Source: Antedon mediterranea
Lineage: Eukaryota; Echinodermata; Crinoidea; Comatulida; Antedonidae
Length of the DNA stretch: 64,000 nt
NCBI RefSeq assembly: GCF_964355755.1
Contig: NC_092676.1
Coordinates: 23,418,288 to 23,482,287, forward strand
Reading direction: 5' to 3'
Position numbers and translations under genes: made by a program. This document shows, in pieces, positions 24,401 to 31,162 of the stretch. Within the stretch, counting starts at the first letter, position 1; each line of letters opens with the position of its first letter. The notes below the pieces were generated by a model, which saw nothing but the letters and a program-made list of their open reading frames with translations, had not been told where the DNA came from and did no database searches.

Positions 24401-27400
24401 AAAGGCCTAAGAAATACTTAGGGAAAATCGAAAAAAAACTCGCAAATTTCAGAGAACTTGGGACCTCTGTATTATTCACACATCAAGATTAAATCCATTA
24501 CTCAATAGAGATAAAAACATAATATTTAAATTGTTCAAAAGAGTTTTTGTAAGGTCAAATTTCTAACAGAATTTTTATAAAACAATGGAAGAATGATTTC
24601 CTTACCCTAGCATTAAACTTCTGAGCAAGCAAGTGCGAAATAGATGTTTTGCCTGATAGAGGTGGGCCAACAACACACAGTTTGCATGGAGGCCTTGGTT
24701 GTGGTCCTATCAAGTATGGTCTTGGGTTCTTCACAAACTGAGCAAATGCATCTGGTCCAGACATTACATATATCTTATCTAAGAAACTGAGAAATAAATA
24801 AAAGTTAATTGTTGGTTGATTTTTTAAGCCCATCAAAAGTTGTGGTTCTTTTACTTATAGCCAGATAGTTGGAACAAAATACACACGCATGAAGAATGGA
24901 CATTAGTTGATAGACGGAAGACATTATTTGATAGACAGAAGACATTAGTTGACAGACAGATGACATTAGTTGATAGAGGACATTAGCTCACAGACAGATA
25001 ACATTACTTGATAGACAGAAGACATTAGTTAATAGACAGATAACATTAGTTGATAGACAAAAGACATGGTTGATAGACAGAAGACATTAGTTGATAGACA
25101 GAAGACATATTTGATAGACAGAAGACATTTGATAAACAGAAGACATAGTTGATAGACAGATAACATTAGTTGATAGACAGATAACATTAGTTGATAGACA
25201 GAAGACATTAATTGATAGACAGATAACACTAGTTCATAGACATCAACATCGTTTCGTCAACTTATCACTTACCCTACTGCATATTCTGGTTTCCCCATGA
25301 CAACATTTCCTTTCTGAAGCTCAACAGGGCAAGCACGTCCCCAACGACTCCTCCGCCAACGGTATCTAGGCGCCACCATCTCATTACCTGCCAGTGTTCG
25401 CATCAACTCCTCCGTATCAACATCCTCCGGAATCTCTTCCTCTTCGTTACTTTGAAGACGAATTGGCACTGCCGCCCTGCGTAGCGTGAACGTGTTCAGT
25501 TTAAGCATTAAATCTCTAAAGAGCGTGCCAGGAGTTTTATTTCCATCAAGTTCAATCAGGTTTTGCTGATCGTGATCTGCCATATAATCCTTAAAAAAAT
25601 TTTTAAAATAAGAACAAAAAATATATATATAGTAATAAAACTGGTATACTTTGAGACTCAACAAGCCGGGTCCCCTTAATAGGTTGTAGTATTAAAACAT
25701 ATATTGCTCCTCGTTCCTGTCATAAGAAAGTGTCCCCTTAATAGAGGTGTGCCCCGAATAGGGGTTTGTCATACATATATTGCATTCTTTTCATGTTAAG
25801 TGTCCCCTTAATAGGGGTGTCTCGTGAATAGGGGTTTGTCATACATATATTGCATTCTTTTCATGTTAAGTGTCCCCTTAATAGGGGTGTCTCGTGAATA
25901 GGGGTTTGTCATACATATATTGCATTCTTTTCATGTTAAGTGTCCCCTTAATAGGGGTGTCTCGTGAATAGGGGTTTGTCATACATATATTGCATTCTTT
26001 TCATGTTAAGTGTCCCCTTAATAGGGGTGTGCCCCGAATAGGGGTTTGTCATACATATATTGCATTCTTTTCATGTTAAGTGTCCCCTTAATAGGGGTGT
26101 GCCCCGAATAGGGGTTTGTCATACATATATTGCATTCTTTTCATGTTAAGTGTCCCCTTAATAGGGGTGTCCCCTGAATAGGGGTTTGTCATACATATAT
26201 TGCATTCTTTTCATGTTAAGTGTCCCCTTAATAGGGGTGTCCCCTGAATAGAGGTTAGTCATACATATATTGCATTCTTTTCATGTTAAGTGTCCCCTTA
26301 ATAGGGGTGTCCCCTGAATAGGGGTTTGTCATACATATATTGCATTCTTTTCATGTTAAGTGTCCCCTTAATAGGGGTGTCCCCTGAATAGAGGTTAGTC
26401 ATACATACTGTATGCCTCCTCATTCGTTTCATGAGACTCACCTCATAAAGTCTAAGCATACTGTCTTTATAAGCTTTGATGTTGTCCTTTACATATAATG
26501 CCAAGTCCTCGGGTCTTCGGACAAGTCGTTCAAGAACATCAAAGCTGAGATCAGGAATTGCATCAATTTCCTAAAAATAAAGAAGCTTCAACTTTAGATT
26601 AACAGTACACTCTCTATGTGTGTTTGCCAGAAATTTGAGAAGTTAAGTATCCTTATATTTCAAATATTACTGCTACTGCAGGTAATCTTTCAGATGAGAC
26701 ATTAAGCTGGTTGTATGATGTGTCTATCTTTAATTCTTGTAATTTAAACACATCATATAACCAGCTTAATGTCTCATCTGAAAGATGATGTGATAATATC
26801 AGAACAATTATAAGCAGCATATGTGAATATAGAACCAGGGCCTTCATAGTATAGCACACAGCATAATTTGTCCAATGGCCTCTTACCCCTTCCTCTAGTA
26901 TTGGTTCTGCCTCGCCCTCTTCCTCCTCTTCTTCTTCCTCTTCTTCTTCTTCATCTTCCTCGCCACCCTCTTTGATTCTATGTTCTGTTTCAGATTTCTC
27001 AGGATTCCAAACTTCTTTGGTGTAAACATTACCTGTTAGAGGATCTACTTTTTGTTCCACTCGCCTCTTTAGTAAATCACTATCTGGAATCTAATTACAA
27101 AGTCAATTTGAAGACAGTACAAAAATTAAAGTAATAATAATTTTGTATGTTTGTCTCCTTTCATCAGGGCCATAGCTACCAGTACAGTAGGTATGGTTTC
27201 AACCTGACCACTTTTTCACAGAGGCCTTTGACATTTAATTTTAAAAACTAACGTTTTTTAAAAAGAAAACAATATTTTGGCATCCCAGTGGCTTAAACAG
27301 AGGTTGTTCCCTCTTGACCACTTAAATCCTTGTGGTTACATCACTGTTCATGTATCAAGACTTACCAGGGGAGGAATCCCTTAGGATGTAAATCCCATTT

Positions 27401-30400
27401 TTGGTGATTTAGAGACCCCTGGTACCATACACAATGATTTCATTGTTTGTTTTTAGCAATATTTGTACTTGTATGGTATCAAGATAAATCAAATAAACTA
27501 CAGGATAGGCAGGGGCGTAGTTATCAGTACAGTTGGTAAGGTTTCAAATTGATCACTTTTTTAAAGAGGTCTTTGACAACCCAGTGACTTGAACAGATAT
27601 TGCTTCCTTTTCTTGCGAAACCGGACCCCTTTATTTCTTGTGGCTACTTCACTGATAGGTAACAGCAAAACACCTTGTATGTTAATTTGTTTTTAGGAAC
27701 TGTGCCGGTGCCAAAATTGATTGTGCTTCTGTGTTAAAGCCAATTAGCTTAGCGACATAAATCTGTAGTGGCACTGCTTACTAATCCCATGGTCTTATGT
27801 TCAATTCCTGGCTCTTTCACAGTATTTAGTTTATGTTTGGTTAAAAAAGTAAGGGTCCCTTTCTAACCAGTAATTGCTGAGTGATTGCTCCATTAGATTT
27901 GTATAAATAAAAATAAAATTGTGCCAAAAGTGTGGCAAACAAACCTTGACATTAATGATGAAGTCGGGTTTCAATTTCCAATTTTTGACAAGTTCTAACT
28001 GATCAGGGATTCTCATGTAGTTCTCACTTAGAGATGGAAAACCATCAAGCACATAACCTAGAAGAATAAATGCTGTTTTCTAAATACATGTGTCGCTTAC
28101 GGATGCCACAAGTAGTGAATCTTGTGCTACGCTACTCAGGTCAAATCTGGCAGTGTGGCACCATTTTAACAAATTTCCAAAAATGCAAATTACTGTATAC
28201 AACTGAGTATAGTCTCGGGGGACTAGGTATGAAATTTGGCAAAAATTAGGTGGTGGGATTATATTCAGGTTTCATTAAAAATGGAATTGACCATAAAGTC
28301 TTGGCTTCCTATTTTTTTTTCATACGCATCAAACAGCAAGTAACTCGCAAGTTAAAGGATTGATAAACTATTTTTTTATTTATCATGCTTATAAACTAAT
28401 TCTCATTTGAGGCTTAGGGAGTGGAGTTTAAAAAGTCGTGAGTTACAACCCTGGACCTTGGGATTGGAAGGCAAGCATGTTAACCATCAAGCTACAGCTC
28501 TTATATAGCCTGCACATGGGGGTGAAATTATATTCAAGCGTGGGCTTATATGGTACTACTGTATTATGTTATCAAATCATTTTTATTTTACTCCCGTAGT
28601 TCTTATTCAATCTAATAATAACAAACGCACCATGGTGAGCTACTTCTGGTGAATTAATTTTATCCTCAATCATCTTAGCCACCATGGCTTCAGGCAGTGC
28701 TTCTCCTTTCTGCAGAATCGCCTGCATCTTGACGCCAATTTCTGTCTGAAGCTCAAGGTGCATCAGGATTAGGTCTGTTGCATGTAGTAGCTGACAATTC
28801 CACGTCTGGGCTAGCTTGTTTGCTAGTGTTGTCTTACCGGCTCCTGGCTTGCCCAGAACAATGAAACATGTGGGCTTGGAATGCAAAAATCGAAGTTCAG
28901 CCTGCGGAAAAATTTAAAAAAGAAAACAAATACAATTGATTCAAGAAATAAATTACATTACAACAAATACTGATCCCCAGTTAGCGGTGATGGTGTATCC
29001 CCATACTCCGGTTTGGGTGCTAGCTTGGTGTTTTTTGTCTTTTTGTTCTCCTCCTTTTGTTTTCCACTCTTTCTCTTTATTGTAGAGCACATACAGACAT
29101 CGTTTATTTGCGCTATATAAATCTATCTATTATTATTATTTTAGTTGACGAAATAATATGTTCTATATACCCATCATAGGATCTTATGTTTAAGGTTAAA
29201 GTAGATATTTTGAGGTTAAGCTAATAGCAAGTATCAATGTATGTGACATTATTAGAAGTGATATTATTAATTATTATATCATTCATTCACCAACATTTTA
29301 TTCGAAGATCAAAAATTAAAGCATATAAAAAATACAGTAGTTATGATAATGGGATGGGATACAAAATGAAACCCTAACAAAATTGGATTTGGGTACTTTA
29401 CAAATATGGTCCCAAACACATTGACTTACTTGGTCCCCATCAAATGGGTCTGAATCTATATGTCGCATGATTTCCGAAGATGTTGCTTGCAGATCGTGTA
29501 TGCTAGTTTCACTCAATGCACGACTAGTCGATAAATCAAATCCATGTGACATATCTATCTCTATGTCTGGTGTCTGTTCTGAATCTAGTAGTGCGTGAGT
29601 AGTTGGCCGAGTGTCTGCCATGTCGATTGTAACGCTGGGCGTAACTGGTTCTTCCTGTTCAATGACATTTTTAGAATAAAAAATAGGTCAGCATATTAAT
29701 CTTCGCCCGGTGGGGTCCGGCAGTGCCCTGGTAGGGTTTTATGATAGAAAATGTTAATAAGTACATCCTAACATTGTCTTATTAATATTTATTATGTTGT
29801 TTTAACATTTAATTGTACATTTTAAACATTTTTAAATCAAAATTAGTTTATTTAAGTCAAAATACTGATCAGATACGTTTATTCAGAAACTGAAGACAGC
29901 CATCAGTCTGTGATAAGTGATGTTTTGAGGCGTTAAAGCTGACAATTAAAGCATTTAGATTAGAATGAACAGTTTAACAATATTTTAACTTGCTTCTGGA
30001 AATAAAAATATATCTAATTTTAAGTTCAATACCACTAGACCAGAGCATGTAGGCTTACTTGATATAATTTTATATCATAAAACTGTACTTGGTAAAGATT
30101 AGTAGACCGTAACGTAAGCAAATTTTAATCTAGCTAGACAAGAAAGCTAGGTCTTGATAATAAGGCTGTCTTTTTAGCCTAAAAAAATCAGTGATGGTGA
30201 GTAGAGCCTAAAAAAATGTGATGGTTAGTAAAACTAAAACTTGCCTAACCGGACCCGGGCCTTGCTTGTTGTTGTTGTACTCAATATATAAAGACGATGG
30301 TGAGTAAATGAGTAAGTTATGAATTTAGGCCTCTCTCTAGGTAGGCAGGCTAGAGCCTGACTAGGCCTAGGTAGGCTAGGCTTTAGGCTATGTATGTATG

Positions 30401-30832
30401 TGTGAGGCGCATTCGACGGCCGAAACTGAACAGAAACGACAGCCGAAATAATATAATATTTTACAACCCAGCCCAGATAACAAAGAGGTACAAAACAATG
30501 TGTAAAACCTATTTTATGAAAGAACTCAACACATATCCTCCTACGACTAGGTAGGGCGAAACGACCCTACTCCGAAGGCTAGCTCCCGAACCTGGGCCTC
30601 TAGCCCCCTATTATCTCGCCGATTGTTCGTTCGTTCGGAAGGGGCCAGCCTAGCACTGTTTTCCCGTATGGATTTCTGTGATCTTAGTATAATTTGTCAT
30701 CACTTAATTTCAAAATAAGTTAAGTTATCTTATATGAAGTATCGATACTATGAAATTATCGATATTATTAGATTTATATCATGGTTTTTATAATTTAATC
30801 AAGAACAGACAACTTACCTCGACTTCAGCCAT
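3253..30832 (-). CDS. ak9: Adenylate kinase 9 (AK9), 5' and central part, multi-exon, cut by window edge
   Basis: AK9 is a large multi-domain nucleoside mono/diphosphate kinase of animals. Eighteen exons join without a frame break to about 877 residues. Their ranges are 30818-30832, 29430-29654, 28631-28901, 27945-28057, 26887-27090, 26442-26570, 25273-25589, 24606-24786, 23872-24004, 11913-11972, 9732-9791, 8746-8862, 7538-7558, 6944-7184, 6386-6616, 4593-4693, 3995-4054 and 3253-3405. The first kinase module has P-loop GKPGAGKT at residues 97-104 and GYVLDGFP at 171-178, then a Glu-rich linker. The second has P-loop GPPLSGKT at 465-472 and GGWILDNFP at 698-706. The blocks APRYRWRRSRWGRACPV and NPRPYLIGPQPRPPCK follow the human protein closely. 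Human AK9 is about 1,900 residues, so roughly half lies beyond base 1. A gene lies antisense inside intron 9. Confidence 0.93.
3995..4054 (-). CDS. ak9: ak9 exon 17
   Basis: Sixty-base phase-1/1 exon encoding DIDQDADADPEEEPETEQEE. Acceptor CAATGTGACAG follows a C/T-rich tract; donor GTATAG. Acidic low-complexity sequence, so the call rests on frame and splice sites. Confidence 0.65.
4200..4480. other. ak9 intron, no further feature
   Basis: AT-rich intron between exons 16 and 17. A GC-richer patch at 4300-4420 repeats the words 'aggggcc' and 'ccttatggg' but has no clear repeat structure. Confidence 0.3.
4593..4693 (-). CDS. ak9: ak9 exon 16, coiled coil
   Basis: Encodes RLQDERRKAEEEERRLAEIA followed by ERRQKRIDEGEDPD, a charged coiled coil matching the human ATEEELRLEEEKQRL region. 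Acceptor AATATTAG, donor GTATGT. Confidence 0.88.
4936..5346. mobile_element. MITE of the 'gtctacactatcaaact' family, split by a LINE 3' end
   Basis: Left end ctaaagctatgtctacacta and right end agtttgatagtgtagacaga are inverted repeats of each other, as in the intact copy at 49110-49265. The interior is interrupted at about 5060-5283 by an unrelated LINE-like 3' end. Confidence 0.65.
5060..5283 (+). mobile_element. LINE (CR1/L2-like) 3' end
   Basis: The segment ends 'caataaagtttattgaattg' with a short attga-type repeat tail, a typical terminus of CR1/L2 elements. No coding sequence remains. Confidence 0.45.
5440..5665 (-). mobile_element. tRNA-derived SINE
   Basis: On the minus strand, 'ttgtggcttggtggttatga' (A-box-like) is followed about 30 bases later by 'gggttcaagtcccgtca' (B-box match). 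This is the tRNA-like head of a SINE. It lacks a full cloverleaf and sits in an ak9 intron, so it is not called a tRNA gene. Confidence 0.55.
5772..5932. mobile_element. Palindromic MITE
   Basis: The left half has ggcgtatttacaaggtaaat then cgggacaaaa. The reverse complement of the right half reads gccatatttactaggtgaat then cgggacaaaa. The inverted repeats extend to nearly the whole 160-bp element. Confidence 0.6.
6386..6616 (-). CDS. ak9: ak9 exon 15, GGWILDNFP motif
   Basis: Encodes IAGGWILDNFPQTREQWNVM, then IDRGLAPDEVIMLKDPSENG and a Glu-rich coiled tail. It matches human YGGWILENCP...LIEKGIIPDLVIYL and supplies the LDG-type motif of the second kinase module. Donor GTGAGT. Confidence 0.95.
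6944..7184 (-). CDS. ak9: ak9 exon 14
   Basis: Encodes DDNVTTKDSIAPTEPASVVT, then ETHPEVQAAIEAAIREAESQ and EAITVVEKELIRRDQSGP. The human counterpart reads ADHPEVVTMIEETIKMSQ and then ILQEAIGEVMRENKNRFPG. Acceptor TTTTTCAG, donor GTAAGT, ends in phase 2. Confidence 0.93.
7538..7558 (-). CDS. ak9: ak9 exon 13, 21-nt microexon
   Basis: A 21-nt phase-1/1 exon encoding DEDDEDK, bounded by acceptor TTTTATCAATAG and donor GTAATA. It fits seamlessly between exons 12 and 14 but is so short that it is the least certain internal exon. Confidence 0.6.
7995..8690. repeat. Imperfect tandem duplication, about 340-bp unit
   Basis: Copies at about 7995-8310 and 8320-8690 share, in order, an 'aactttcac' block, 'tcaaaataat.t.actgcag', 'gattttagtttgttt', 'agcagtcactgc' and 'ggtcccttaaa...agtggaaagaagca'. 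Both are rich in actgcagta words. They lie in the ak9 intron between exons 12 and 13. Confidence 0.6.
8746..8862 (-). CDS. ak9: ak9 exon 12, acidic linker
   Basis: Phase-1/1 exon of 39 residues, ERYKLSESEGDKTPGPDEGE and then Glu/Lys/Asp-rich to DDVGE. Acceptor TTAACACAG, donor GTAGAC. Low complexity, so function is only that of a linker. Confidence 0.8.
9732..9791 (-). CDS. ak9: ak9 exon 11, second copy of the duplicated 60-bp exon
   Basis: Identical exon to 11913-11972, with the same acceptor. A 3-bp insertion just inside the intron makes the donor GTATAA instead of GTAAAA. If both copies are spliced in, the 20-residue acidic helix is present twice in a row. Whether one copy is skipped cannot be told from DNA. 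Confidence 0.75.
10980..11545 (+). repeat. Interspersed repeat R1, inside duplication copy A
   Basis: Contains 'gaatacggataagcgagatg' and 'gtgtagaaagttgattagaa'. Reverse-complement matches occur inside the Helentron-like element at 21264-22412. Further relatives are at 13170-13870, 14945-15250 and 15700-15850. The open frame 11411-11680 lies across it and across the duplication junction, and is not a gene. Confidence 0.55.
11545..13686. repeat. Tandem segmental duplication, copy B (carries ak9 exon 10)
   Basis: Begins at the second 'caaagttctaggagaagtag' and ends at 'ttatagtcaa', after which unique sequence 'tttaagaatttcag' follows. It is slightly shorter than copy A because of indels, such as the missing 'ctgtaaagatg...' segment near 13330. 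Confidence 0.9.
11913..11972 (-). CDS. ak9: ak9 exon 10, first copy of the duplicated 60-bp exon
   Basis: A phase-1/1 exon encodes AAEQLARIKAQEEAEVAEEE. Acceptor TTTGTGTAG, donor GTAAAA. It lies in the right-hand copy of the 2.19-kb tandem duplication and is identical in exon sequence to 9732-9791. Confidence 0.8.
14095..14945 (-). pseudogene. LINE retrotransposon 3' fragment, degenerate
   Basis: On the minus strand the frame at 14489-14800 encodes HSYNTRASRDLHLPQPKLTK, later YSGSKLLNNLPPEI and FKLKEYLI. This is the usual C-terminal tail of CR1/L2/Jockey-type reverse transcriptases. Upstream frames are broken by shifts. The 3' end is an aaataaatgtttatttgaat tail near 14100. A (CA)n tract lies at 14399-14420. 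Confidence 0.65.
15250..15590 (+). mobile_element. LINE-like 3' untranslated end
   Basis: Ends 'attaaataaatgttttctga' plus acttgaactga, resembling other LINE 3' ends here. No protein signature. A repeat block shared with 1600-1670 follows in inverse orientation. Confidence 0.35.
16338..16857 (+). CDS. DED/B-box gene exon 1
   Basis: Encodes residues 1-173 with the death-fold-like region. The donor is T|GTATGT in phase 1, which is the only strong donor that matches exon 2. The reading frame upstream of 16338 is open, but it is preceded by 'tttctttacaattcaag', which looks like an intron end or 5' UTR. Confidence 0.65.
16338..20494 (+). CDS. Death-effector-like domain / B-box protein with C-terminal membrane segment, nested in ak9 intron 9
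   Basis: Exons 16338-16857, 17901-17983 and 20096-20494 join to 333 residues. Residues about 1-90 (YLTLLSDLSNLYRGEKLYWL, DLTGQDLFNELNDKGYIS) look like a death-effector fold, though the RxDL motif is missing. A second helical region covers about 110-170. Exon 2 is a Ser/Thr linker. Exon 3 has a B-box-like zinc motif, C-x2-H-x8-C-x2-C-x4-C-x2-C followed by Cys and His. It then has a heptad-like stretch, YLKLKNDVDNLKKIVEELTK, and a hydrophobic segment near the end. DED and B-box proteins commonly work in innate-immune or death signalling, so that role is inferred. The gene is antisense to ak9. An alternative last exon lies at 19148-19408. ATG 16338 was chosen because a pyrimidine-rich acceptor-like tract lies just upstream. 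Confidence 0.65.
16890..17830 (-). pseudogene. LINE retrotransposon C-terminal fragment
   Basis: The minus-strand frame at 17342-17809 encodes LFKLQKRALRICAGESFRAH, later RHSYKTRSSVNNYI, then YFGPKLWTSLSNELK and SSFKSNFKHKM. These are hallmarks of the C-terminus of CR1/L2-like LINE reverse transcriptases. It fills most of intron 1 of the DED/B-box gene, with a (TA)n tract and an aaataaacgaaacg tail near 16900-16950. Confidence 0.75.
17901..17983 (+). CDS. DED/B-box gene exon 2
   Basis: Between acceptor tttatggttcag and donor gtatga. In the phase-fitting frame it reads KTDDIDRQDASTSTEATQGS followed by KTNTHSM, a flexible linker, and ends in phase 0 for either copy of exon 3. Confidence 0.6.
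18042..18711. mobile_element. Non-autonomous DNA transposon with 7-bp target duplication, hAT-like
   Basis: The termini are taaggcaatcaaacaaaagg and ttgtttgattgccttg (inverted). The flanks are GTTACAC at 18035-18041 and GTTACAC at 18712-18718. It lies in intron 2 of the DED/B-box gene. A shorter relative is at 47310-47515. Confidence 0.65.
19148..19408 (+). CDS. Alternative last exon 3A (B-box, no membrane segment)
   Basis: Follows acceptor ctttatttccag. It encodes the B-box-like motif CQDHPDNIADQHCKKCNKDR and continues to LEKHELQPTRLLLP. It then diverges from copy B and stops at 19406-19408. AATAAA lies at 19549. Relative to exon 3B the coding tail has been deleted. It could yield a soluble 287-residue isoform or be non-functional. 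Confidence 0.5.
   Translation, partial: VTIQKVKMMCQDHPDNIADQHCKKCNKDRCEECDESCVLEKHELQPTRLLLPVQEIVNTMPVYYLVFFQTFCDVLSTKSLSVKMNV
19549..19554 (+). promoter_or_regulatory. Polyadenylation signal downstream of exon 3A
   Basis: AATAAA about 140 bases after the exon 3A stop codon; compatible with 3A being used as a terminal exon. Confidence 0.35.
20096..20494 (+). CDS. Last exon 3B (B-box, coiled coil, membrane segment)
   Basis: Follows the same acceptor as exon 3A. It encodes the B-box-like motif, a coiled-coil stretch and a hydrophobic C-terminus around NLVLQICNVIYTICLYSYKI, suggesting a tail anchor. The stop is at 20492-20494 and AATAAA lies at 20691. Confidence 0.65.
   Translation, partial: VTIQEVKMMCQDHPDNIADQHCKNCNKDICEKCDESCVLEKHDLQPRLLLLREHGSDRQFIFKLSDLVKGMKRPEYLKLKNDVDNLKKIVEELTKNSTENIIMNLVLQICNVIYTICLYSYKIVLSPIKYFL
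20691..20696 (+). promoter_or_regulatory. Polyadenylation signal downstream of exon 3B
   Basis: AATAAA about 200 bases after the exon 3B stop codon, in the sequence missing from unit A. Confidence 0.4.
21264..22412. mobile_element. Helentron-like non-autonomous element
   Basis: It begins GGTTATCCGCAC. The inverse, GCGGATAACC, lies subterminally at 22369-22378. This is followed by a small hairpin, aactcgt-ccgtagtg-acgagtt, at 22380-22401. Unit A provides the empty site 'gcttttatt/ttaatatt', showing insertion within a T-run with at most a TT duplication. Asymmetric inverted repeats, a 3' hairpin and T/T insertion are described features of Helentrons. The interior is shared with R1 repeats and contains no protein. 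Confidence 0.6.
22636..23000 (+). mobile_element. Possible solo LTR
   Basis: Starts 'tgtaacatggtgggacc' at the end of duplication unit B. It contains an AATAAA (22916-22921), then 'tgccatcattattgtcttgg' and 'ctcgacacgactatagttac'. This layout resembles Gypsy-type LTRs, but the right end and target duplication are not clear. The open frame 22577-22852 across it is not called a gene. Confidence 0.3.
23000..23860. other. ak9 intron 9, right part; nothing recognised
   Basis: No exon of either the nested gene or ak9, and no clear repeat apart from short taggcctac words. Confidence 0.3.
23872..24004 (-). CDS. ak9: ak9 exon 9, charged helix
   Basis: 44 codons plus one base encode VLDINELIKSRMKAHKERQI and a Lys/Glu-rich helix ending KLKEERE. 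It corresponds to the human stretch VVDYAQLVQ...EATAAAIKVVKEKLLRE. It ends in phase 1, as required for the duplicated 60-bp exons. Confidence 0.88.
24606..24786 (-). CDS. ak9: ak9 exon 8, second P-loop
   Basis: Encodes FLDKIYVMSGPDAFAQFVKN, then the PRPYLIGPQPRPPCK block and the second Walker A motif VVGPPLSGKTSISHLLAQKF (residues 463-482). Acceptor TTTCTCAG, donor GTAAGG, phase 0 end. Confidence 0.95.
24885..25250. repeat. Minisatellite in ak9 intron 7
   Basis: About 15 copies of a roughly 23-bp unit, 'acattagttgatagacaga' plus 'aga' or 'taa', between exons 8 and 7. The repetitive open frame on the minus strand is an artefact of this array. Confidence 0.85.
25273..25589 (-). CDS. ak9: ak9 exon 7
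   Basis: 105 codons ending in phase 2. It contains NLIELDGNKTP and VAPRYRWRRSRWGRACPVEL, a very conserved block between the two kinase modules. Acceptor TTTTTTTAAG, donor GTAAGTG. Confidence 0.95.
25715..26405. repeat. Tandem array of a 70-bp unit in ak9 intron 6
   Basis: About ten units contain 'aagtgtccccttaatagggg', 'gaataggggtttgtcataca' and 'tatattgcattcttttcatg'. Variants alternate between ctcgtgaata, ccccgaata and cccctgaata. The array lies between exon 7 and exon 6 and ends about 37 bp from the exon 6 donor. Confidence 0.92.
26442..26570 (-). CDS. ak9: ak9 exon 6
   Basis: 43 codons, phase 0 at both ends, encoding EIDAIPDLSFDVLERLVRRP and onward to MLRLYE. RRPEDL aligns with QRPEDY of human AK9. 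The donor GTGAGT is immediately followed by the 70-bp tandem array. Confidence 0.93.
26685..26786. repeat. Long hairpin in ak9 intron 5
   Basis: A 39-base arm starting atctttcagatgagacatta (26685-26723) is followed by its reverse complement (26748-26786) with a single mismatch, across a 24-base loop. It lies about 100 bases from the exon 5 donor. Confidence 0.9.
26887..27090 (-). CDS. ak9: ak9 exon 5, LID-like part and Glu-rich linker
   Basis: It begins IPDSDLLKRRVEQKVDPLTG, the region after the central strand of the kinase fold. It ends in an uninterrupted acidic tract of a dozen or more Glu followed by EAEPILEEG. Human AK9 has a comparable Glu run at this point. Donor GTAAGA. Confidence 0.92.
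27700..27835 (+). mobile_element. Possible tRNA-derived SINE
   Basis: 'ttagcttagcgacataaatc' followed by 'atgttcaattcctggct' resembles A- and B-box spacing of a tRNA-like head. Located in ak9 intron 4. Confidence 0.3.
27945..28057 (-). CDS. ak9: ak9 exon 4, LDGFP motif
   Basis: The split Gly codon completes GYVLDGFPSLSENYMRIPDQ, the adenylate-kinase LDGFP motif at residues 171-178. The exon ends with NWKLKPDFIINVK, like human LNLKPDVIINIK, and then donor GTTTGT. Confidence 0.95.
28405..28510 (-). mobile_element. Possible tRNA-derived SINE head
   Basis: Minus strand 'tagcttgatggttaacatgc' then 'gtccagggttgtaactcac', with A- and B-box-like spacing. In ak9 intron 3. Confidence 0.35.
28631..28901 (-). 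CDS. ak9: ak9 exon 3, first P-loop
   Basis: Acceptor TTCCGCAG and donor GTGCGT bound residues 81-170. The exon carries TCFIVLGKPGAGKTTLANKL, the Walker A P-loop of the first kinase module. It ends with the KINSPEVAHH block that matches the human NSPEVCH segment. Confidence 0.95.
29430..29654 (-). CDS. ak9: ak9 exon 2, N-terminal leader
   Basis: Acceptor TTGAACAG and donor GTAAGT bound 75 codons in phase 0. They encode an acidic, Ser/Thr-rich leader (residues 6-80) with no recognised domain. It is longer than the N-terminal leader of human AK9 before the first P-loop. Confidence 0.8.
30818..30832 (-). CDS. ak9: ak9 exon 1, start codon
   Basis: The first coding exon encodes only MAEVE and is followed by a strong donor, GTAAGTT. 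Its phase-0 end fits exon 2. The start lies 185 bp from the start codon of the divergent eef1akmt4 gene. A downstream Met in exon 2 could also initiate, but the splice fit supports this one. Confidence 0.75.
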
Positions 30833-31017
30833 ATTGTTATCGTATCCATAGTAATAGGCAATTGACCAATGAACGCAGAGAGTTCTTAACATCAAAAAAG
30901 TGGTTGATAGGAGGCGGCGAATGATGAGGTACCGATTTGGTAGAATTGTTATAGCTCACCTATTACGTAATCCAAGTTACACGTGGACAGTCTAGTCCAA
31001 AAACAAAAGATCGAACA
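30833..31017. promoter_or_regulatory. Candidate bidirectional promoter, ak9 / eef1akmt4
   Basis: Only 185 bp separate the two divergent start codons. No obvious TATA box near either start. The segment contains a CCAAT-like 'gaccaatgaac' near 30861-30871. Transcription start sites cannot be read from the sequence. Confidence 0.55.
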
Positions 31018-31162
31018 ATGAATAACTCTGACTTCAAAACAAAGGAGTATTGGAACTCAAGATTTAAAAAAGAAGTAGAATATGATTGGTTAATGACATA
31101 CAATGATGTTAAAGAAAGTTTGGTTAACAAATTTGCACAATCAGACAGAATTTTAATTGTTG
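31018..31162 (+). CDS. eef1akmt4: eef1akmt4 exon 1
   Basis: Encodes residues 1-48 plus the first base of the motif-I Gly codon. Donor GTAAGT. The frame continues open into the intron but loses homology there. Confidence 0.92.

Noticed and set aside
24885-25250. Repetitive minus-strand protein frame (YQLMLSV repeats)
   Set aside because: Product of a 23-bp minisatellite in an intron.
25715-26405. CRISPR-like array of regular repeats
   Set aside because: Units are directly tandem without unique spacers and lie in an animal intron.
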